Positions 59,901 to 64,000 of a stretch of DNA of 64,000 bases are shown piece by piece. Origin of the DNA: Cellvibrio sp. 79. Lineage in GTDB: Bacteria; Pseudomonadota; Gammaproteobacteria; Pseudomonadales; Cellvibrionaceae. The DNA lies in NCBI GenBank assembly GCA_003056245.1, contig MVDH01000001.1:1049679-1113678 (forward strand), given 5' to 3'. Within the stretch, counting starts at the first letter, position 1. The number at the start of each line of letters is the position of its first letter. The notes under the pieces were generated by a model. The model was not told the origin of the DNA and ran no database searches. It was given only the letters and a program-made list of their open reading frames with translations. The position numbers and the translations under genes are program-made.

Positions 59901-62900
59901 CCGGTATCTGCGCTGGTTCCTACGCGTGTTGTGGGAGCAGGCTTGCAGCACGTTGTTGTGTTGCGCAAAGATCTCGATGGAATTTCTCCGCGATCAGGTA
60001 CCGATGCCTATATCGTTGTTAAAACAATTCCCACCAATGGCAATCGTTCGCGCGAAAAAATTTACGAAGTTAATTTAACTGAAAGTATCAACGGTGAAAT
60101 GCTCGGGCAGGTTATTGAGCATGACACGCTTATCCAGCGCGGTTCGCTGACACTTAATCGCCAGGACATGGCGCTGAAAGGTATTGGTCCGCAACTGGAT
60201 TTCAGCCGCAGTTATTCCAATGATGCCAAGCCGGAAAATAGCCATGATGTATTGAGCCCCGGGTGGAGCCATAACCACAATATTTATGTGCAGGTTTTAG
60301 CGCAGGGCGATGATCAACCTCCCTACGAAAATAATTTGCCCGGTTGGATTGGTGCAACTCGTGAAAGCTCAACCCAGCCTAAAATCCTGGATAACCAAAC
60401 ACTCAATAATTTGAAAAATCGTCAGGTCACGCCCAGCGTTGTTGCAGTAAGCAATGGTGGAAGTTTCAAACGCAAAATTAATAATTGGATTAACCAGCGC
60501 GGTAATCATGGAACCATCAAACAAGTGGGTGGAATCTGGGAATATCGTTCCAAAGACGGCACCGTTTACACCTTTGAACCGCAAATGCCGGGGCAGGATA
60601 AAGCCTTTGTAAAAACCATTACCGATCGCAATGGCAACAAACTTGATTACACCTATACAACCGTCGCTGATGAGCGTTTGCTGCTTAGCGTAAAAGATCT
60701 TGCAAAACGCGAATTAACATTTAGTTATAGCCGCGCAGATAACGGCAAAATGCGGTTGGATAAAGTTGAAAATTCTGTTGGTGTTGACCTTGAATTCGCG
60801 TATTACCCTAAAGCCGCAAGCGGGTACGATTCCAGAGTCGGCATGCTTAAATCATTCACGCGCGGTGAATTCACCGAAACCTACGATTATCGCCATCTGG
60901 ATGTGGATCCTTCAGTAAACCTTTCAACCGTTATCGATGCCAACGGTAATCCAACGCGTTACGAATATTACGCTGCAACGGATGTCCCGGTTGATATGGG
61001 CGGACATGCTCGCGGCCTTGATGAAAATGACATCGTTCACAAAGTATTTTATCCCTCGGCATCGGGCAATGAGTTTGCAGAAATAAAATACGATGTAAGC
61101 AGCACTAAAAACAAACGTGAAATTACTGACCTGCGCGGCAATAAGAAAACCTACACGCTCAATGGACTTGGCAACCCGGTTCGCCTTGATGAACCTGAAA
61201 ATAAAAGCACCACCTTTGAGTGGAGTGCAGATATGGGCGAGCCAGATAATCTTTTGCGCAAAAAGAATGAGCTGGCCACCAATGCGACCTGGGAATACGA
61301 ATACGACGCGCACGGCAACCTGATCAAGGAAACTGATCCTTACGAAAAAACCACAGAACAATCCTGGGATCAGAATTTCTCGGTACTGTTATTTCGCAAG
61401 GATAAAAACGGCAACACCCTGGAACAGACGCTGGATACCAAAGGTAATGTGCTGACCGAAACACAAACCGCTGTTGTTAATGGTTCCGCTGCTGATGTTG
61501 TAACCAAACACACCTATGGGAATGCTGGTCCATTTTTTGGCGCCCTGCGCACAACGACTAATGGCCGTTCCGCGCGTACTGAATTCTCTTATGATGATTT
61601 TGGTGTTTTATCTGTAGTGTCCGAACCTGAGGGCAGTACAACCCGTTATACAAATAACAATCGCGGTTTACGTTTGTCTGCAACTGATGCCAATGACAAC
61701 ACCACAACCTATGAATACGACGAGCTGGATCGTTTAATAAAAACAACTGATGCAGAAAATAACAGCACAACCTATGTTTACGATAAAAAGGGCAATAAAA
61801 AATCCGAAGAAATTCGCGATAGTTATCTGGTTGATGGAACAAAACATAATCGTTATTTAAAACTTGCGTACACCTATGATCCTCGCGACCGGGTGAAAGC
61901 GGTAGCTCGCACAGGAAACCTTGATGGCAGCTATTCGATTGATGGTGAAAAAACCTACACCTACGATGCCAATAGTAATTTACTCACTGAAAGTGATTGG
62001 AAAGGTGCAGCGACAACGTACACCTACGACGCGCTGAATCGCCGTCTTTCTATTGAGAATCGTGCTAGCAATAGCATGACTTACTCTTATGCCTTTAATA
62101 ATGGTGTTCGAACAACCATTACCGATTACGCTGGTCGTGTCACAACTGAACACGCTGATAAACTGGGTCGTAAAACAAAAATTGTGCATCCTGCGGTAAG
62201 TAATATTGACGGTAGTTCGGGAACTTACGAGCGCGTCATGACCTATGACAACCTCGAAAATGTTATTGCCGTTCTCGATGAAAATGGCAACACCACCAGC
62301 TATTTGTATGATGGCCGTAATTTAAAAATCAAGCAAACCAATGCTGATAACAAACACTTTCACTGGCAGTACGATGCGGCCGGTAATTTAAGTAAAACCA
62401 TCGATGAAGCTAATCGGGTAGTGAGCTATACCTACGATAAACAAAATCGTCTGACGCAAAAAGATTTGCCGGAAACGCAAAAAATACAATACAGCTATTT
62501 CGCTAATGGCACGCTCAAAAAAGAAATTGATCCGTGGAAGTTTGAGACCAGTTATACCTACAACAAAATTAACCAGCGCACCAGTGTGACTCATCCTGAT
62601 GGCGTAGAGCAGGAGTCCTATACCAAAGATGGCAAGCTGGCCTTCAGGAAAGATGCAGAAAATCGCAACACTTCCACGCTTTACGGTCCGGAGGATCGCA
62701 TTCAGGTTGCCGTCGATGCGCGCGGTAGAACGACCACTAATAGCTACGATGAAAATAATAATCTCGTTGATAGTCAATTGGCGTGGAGTGGGATTACTGG
62801 TCCAGCCGACGTAACAACCCATGCAGAGTATGACGCGGAAGATCGGGTAATCAGTCAAACGACCGCACAAGGTTCTGCAGTAGAACAAACCGTTACGTAC

Positions 62901-64000
62901 GAATACGATGGGCTTGGTAATCGCACTGAAGAAGCGAAACCGGATGGCCGCGTTACTCGTTTCCAATATGACGAATTGAATCGCGTTAAACGTATCGAAA
63001 CTGCCTCCGTTGATGGATTGAATCCTTACACATTACAAGTGTGGGATGGAGTCGGTAACAAAACAAAAGTTACGGATCGCCGTGGCAATACCACCATCAC
63101 CGAATACGATGTGTTGAATCGTCCGATAAAAATTACTGATGCGGATAATAAAATTGCTGCATTCACGTACGATGCTGTGGGCAACAAACTCACCGAAACC
63201 AATCGTCGTGGCAATATTACCGAACAGACTTACGATGGTTTAAATCGCGAAGTCGAACGTTTTGCCAGCGATGGCGGCCCCACACGTTTCCGCTTGCTGA
63301 AAAATGAATACGACCTGGGTGGGCAAAAGAAAAATGCCGTTACTGATGCGAATAACAATCGCATTGAAGTGCAACAGGATTGGCGTGGCAATACTTTGGT
63401 TACAACATTGCCAGCAGGCAATGGTTATGTGCAATCGACCAGTATCAACACTTACGACAAATCCGGTTTCCTGCTCACTGCTAAAGATGCCGCAGGTTAC
63501 ACCACGACTTACACCTATTATGCGGATGGCAAAACCGCGACCGCGATCAATCCCGAAAATGAAACAACTGCATTTGAGTACGATATTTTCGGCAACAAAG
63601 CGCGTATCACCAAACCGTTAAATGGTATTCAAACTTTGGCCTACGACGAACAAAATCGTATCAGCCAGGTTACCGATGCCATCGGTTCCATCACCCGTTT
63701 TGAATACGATGATAACAACAATCTCGTACGTCAATTCCTGCCTGCCGCGAACGATAGTGGTAGCACGCAAGTTGAATACACTTACGATGCATTGAATCGA
63801 AAACGCGAACACATCCAGCACAAATCCGATGGTAATTTGATGACGGCGTTTGTGTACGATGCGGAAGGTAATTTAACAAAAACCACCGACGCAAAAGGCC
63901 AGGAGTTCAATAACACCTACGATGCACTCAATCGTCTCCAGCAACAGGATTTCCCGGCGGGCAGCGATATCACGCGCATCGTCACCACTCACGATGCGAA
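56973..64000 (+). CDS. Sec-exported RHS/YD-repeat protein, C-terminus beyond the window
   Basis: An open frame of 2342 codons runs to the right edge with no stop. The signal peptide ends after ASA at residue 36 (IVIAFFATLICANASA). Residues 37 to about 1056 are non-RHS: beta-rich segments, a carboxypeptidase-regulatory-like stretch, a methionine/glycine-rich hydrophobic run near residues 310-340 and a calcium-loop-like DLDGDGNHD at 389. From about residue 1057 an RHS entry segment begins (DUF6531-like, RGSLTLNRQDMALKG), followed by many YD repeats (e.g. YEYDELDRL, YTYDALNRR, FQYDELNRV, YTYDALNRK). RHS proteins form hollow shells that often enclose a C-terminal toxin; that end is not visible here. 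A Sec signal differs from type VI secreted RHS proteins, which lack one. AGGA at 56958-56961 is a weakly spaced ribosome site. Confidence 0.88.
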   Translation, partial: MNSGSLIPMVVNAARKTFFKIVIAFFATLICANASADLAFKHGAVMARSVVLDDKKQPILVEYNEDGTEGSPVSIPSEYAEKVRELTIITAYEYRMEQARLKDYKEHHANDLAIDAEVISSVQFAKQSYPTADGKSSITPRALDKHVKSVLVRGRSNRISADPYDLVLLSFSVDLSQDFSPPETGSILLDPNGGVITSSPLNIGPRVGFFGDPKKAQEFYTPIRKNDDKIFGPVKYAKVYISPEVFSGSLARTDSEGKYSMHFMLPYCPGGFDYTTDMWAELQYANFSPNGMPALPYYLRRQDWTYCYDLPPFGGGGGLMGAMAYVNAMGIMATMAVPSYNLDLKVDVMFLSGKAILENADGSLVQISNVTEYGADSPGTLPVAQQFYDLDGDGNHDMSVLGDMVEVVSDTGIAVTSFQPNPAGKLQGVFLSSRPNYGTPHLFRQADTIKNQGPNGVLKSISKEDLRKTDVLVFRESTGELVLERKGLSEQEAKNDENGASTGLGEQDKFFFYRLMLRGPMDSALNLGGGTQRRGTWAEWATRYKLPEPYQKREADHLKSGEWVRLVVINRKTGYMGTKRVQLNDASQNVAGYLSLPVEDITLSPPKLKVWAERNYTQAQGLKQGSQENNNIIGAEGAALASDDLVTIYTEWYDEEGRTLPEGLGVDNGEQYGLTGRLAKVVGQGQLAAVAQGGLAEFPIAPGRHTQVLRIRDNLTAPEHFYIHVTGTQKNEKPDFGAAGPSSDEPMDTRPKMLTPFLTPQYDELKDWLKITDWNQARKAFNEGQSTVEPLKPQPGYVWAYRPEYQFSQYELELHEIERTTAQGGKSNMLDDPKSLAGESDQWIDIFYSLLANNNDRLNAIDGPQDLVLAVGEEEIKLTIGADKSVRFENLDHLAALNPEDFLTIRLYSNQDAGNVLWQYAFETYGNIELSRSHSQARYNDESAYQYNTIDSYSVLNIPLETESAVQVNLLDDRKRPVSALVPTRVVGAGLQHVVVLRKDLDGISPRSGTDAYIVVKTIPTNGNRSREKIYEVNLTESINGEMLGQVIEHDTLIQRGSLTLNRQDMALKGIGPQLDFSRSYSNDAKPENSHDVLSPGWSHNHNIYVQVLAQGDDQPPYENNLPGWIGATRESSTQPKILDNQTLNNLKNRQVTPSVVAVSNGGSFKRKINNWINQRGNHGTIKQVGGIWEYRSKDGTVYTFEPQMPGQDKAFVKTITDRNGNKLDYTYTTVADERLLLSVKDLAKRELTFSYSRADNGKMRLDKVENSVGVDLEFAYYPKAASGYDSRVGMLKSFTRGEFTETYDYRHLDVDPSVNLSTVIDANGNPTRYEYYAATDVPVDMGGHARGLDENDIVHKVFYPSASGNEFAEIKYDVSSTKNKREITDLRGNKKTYTLNGLGNPVRLDEPENKSTTFEWSADMGEPDNLLRKKNELATNATWEYEYDAHGNLIKETDPYEKTTEQSWDQNFSVLLFRKDKNGNTLEQTLDTKGNVLTETQTAVVNGSAADVVTKHTYGNAGPFFGALRTTTNGRSARTEFSYDDFGVLSVVSEPEGSTTRYTNNNRGLRLSATDANDNTTTYEYDELDRLIKTTDAENNSTTYVYDKKGNKKSEEIRDSYLVDGTKHNRYLKLAYTYDPRDRVKAVARTGNLDGSYSIDGEKTYTYDANSNLLTESDWKGAATTYTYDALNRRLSIENRASNSMTYSYAFNNGVRTTITDYAGRVTTEHADKLGRKTKIVHPAVSNIDGSSGTYERVMTYDNLENVIAVLDENGNTTSYLYDGRNLKIKQTNADNKHFHWQYDAAGNLSKTIDEANRVVSYTYDKQNRLTQKDLPETQKIQYSYFANGTLKKEIDPWKFETSYTYNKINQRTSVTHPDGVEQESYTKDGKLAFRKDAENRNTSTLYGPEDRIQVAVDARGRTTTNSYDENNNLVDSQLAWSGITGPADVTTHAEYDAEDRVISQTTAQGSAVEQTVTYEYDGLGNRTEEAKPDGRVTRFQYDELNRVKRIETASVDGLNPYTLQVWDGVGNKTKVTDRRGNTTITEYDVLNRPIKITDADNKIAAFTYDAVGNKLTETNRRGNITEQTYDGLNREVERFASDGGPTRFRLLKNEYDLGGQKKNAVTDANNNRIEVQQDWRGNTLVTTLPAGNGYVQSTSINTYDKSGFLLTAKDAAGYTTTYTYYADGKTATAINPENETTAFEYDIFGNKARITKPLNGIQTLAYDEQNRISQVTDAIGSITRFEYDDNNNLVRQFLPAANDSGSTQVEYTYDALNRKREHIQHKSDGNLMTAFVYDAEGNLTKTTDAKGQEFNNTYDALNRLQQQDFPAGSDITRIVTTHDA
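60141..64000 (+). repeat. RHS/YD-repeat shell region (incomplete)
   Basis: Degenerate repeats of about 20-22 residues with the core (Y/F)xYDxxNR(L/V) or YDxxGN, spaced regularly from about 61.2 kb to the window end. They build the spiral beta-sheet shell known from RHS and Tc-toxin proteins. Confidence 0.88.

Noticed and set aside
60141-64000. CRISPR-like or DNA-level tandem repeat
   Set aside because: Regularity is at protein level (YD repeats); no identical DNA repeats with spacers are seen. No CRISPR array was found anywhere in the window.

Overview
The window looks like chromosomal DNA of a gammaproteobacterium close to Pseudomonas/Cellvibrio. The order tig-clpP-clpX-lon-hupB-ppiD, followed by a cysH/thrH pair, is the arrangement I know from Pseudomonas. 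The very large secreted repeat proteins further on would fit a Cellvibrio-like polysaccharide degrader. The genus is inferred from gene order and protein resemblance only.

Region 1 (1-9193) is a conserved protein-quality-control block. It holds the 3' end of trigger factor, ClpP, ClpX, Lon, the nucleoid protein HU-beta and the periplasmic chaperone PpiD, all on the plus strand and separated by clear intrinsic terminators. A bidirectional terminator divides ppiD from the convergent cysH (an iron-sulfur type assimilatory reductase). Divergent from cysH lies thrH (phosphoserine phosphatase / homoserine phosphotransferase).

Region 2 (9194-9814) is a 620-base AT-rich non-coding stretch. It has a good sigma70-like promoter (TTGACA-N16-TAGAAT) and two dyads, and leads into the accessory region.

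Region 3 (9815-64000) is one co-directional cluster of at least five genes, every one with an export signal. (i) A single uninterrupted reading frame for a secreted protein of about 13,137 residues. It has about twenty Ig-like repeats, then about seven beta-propeller/Big_5-like/IPT super-modules, more propellers and Ig-like domains, a thrombospondin type 3 calcium-binding stretch, four complete seven-bladed RCC1 propellers separated by three copies of a six-cysteine module, and a PPC-like tail. (ii, iii) Two parvulin-family lipoproteins, the second with a degenerate isomerase domain. (iv) A 1951-residue exported protein with duplicated MshQ-like modules, three copies of an Ig pair, a thrombospondin type 3 block and a carboxypeptidase-regulatory-like domain. 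(v) A Sec-exported RHS/YD-repeat protein that runs off the right edge. Gaps are only 66, 2-5, 89 and 18 bases and show no terminator, so the cluster may be one operon of more than 54 kb.

Working model (inference): an envelope or surface apparatus in which dedicated periplasmic lipoprotein chaperones help fold giant propeller/Ig proteins and an RHS shell protein. No transporter, autotransporter barrel or classical anchor is visible in the window, so export beyond the periplasm is unexplained. This cluster is the best candidate here for an undescribed system.
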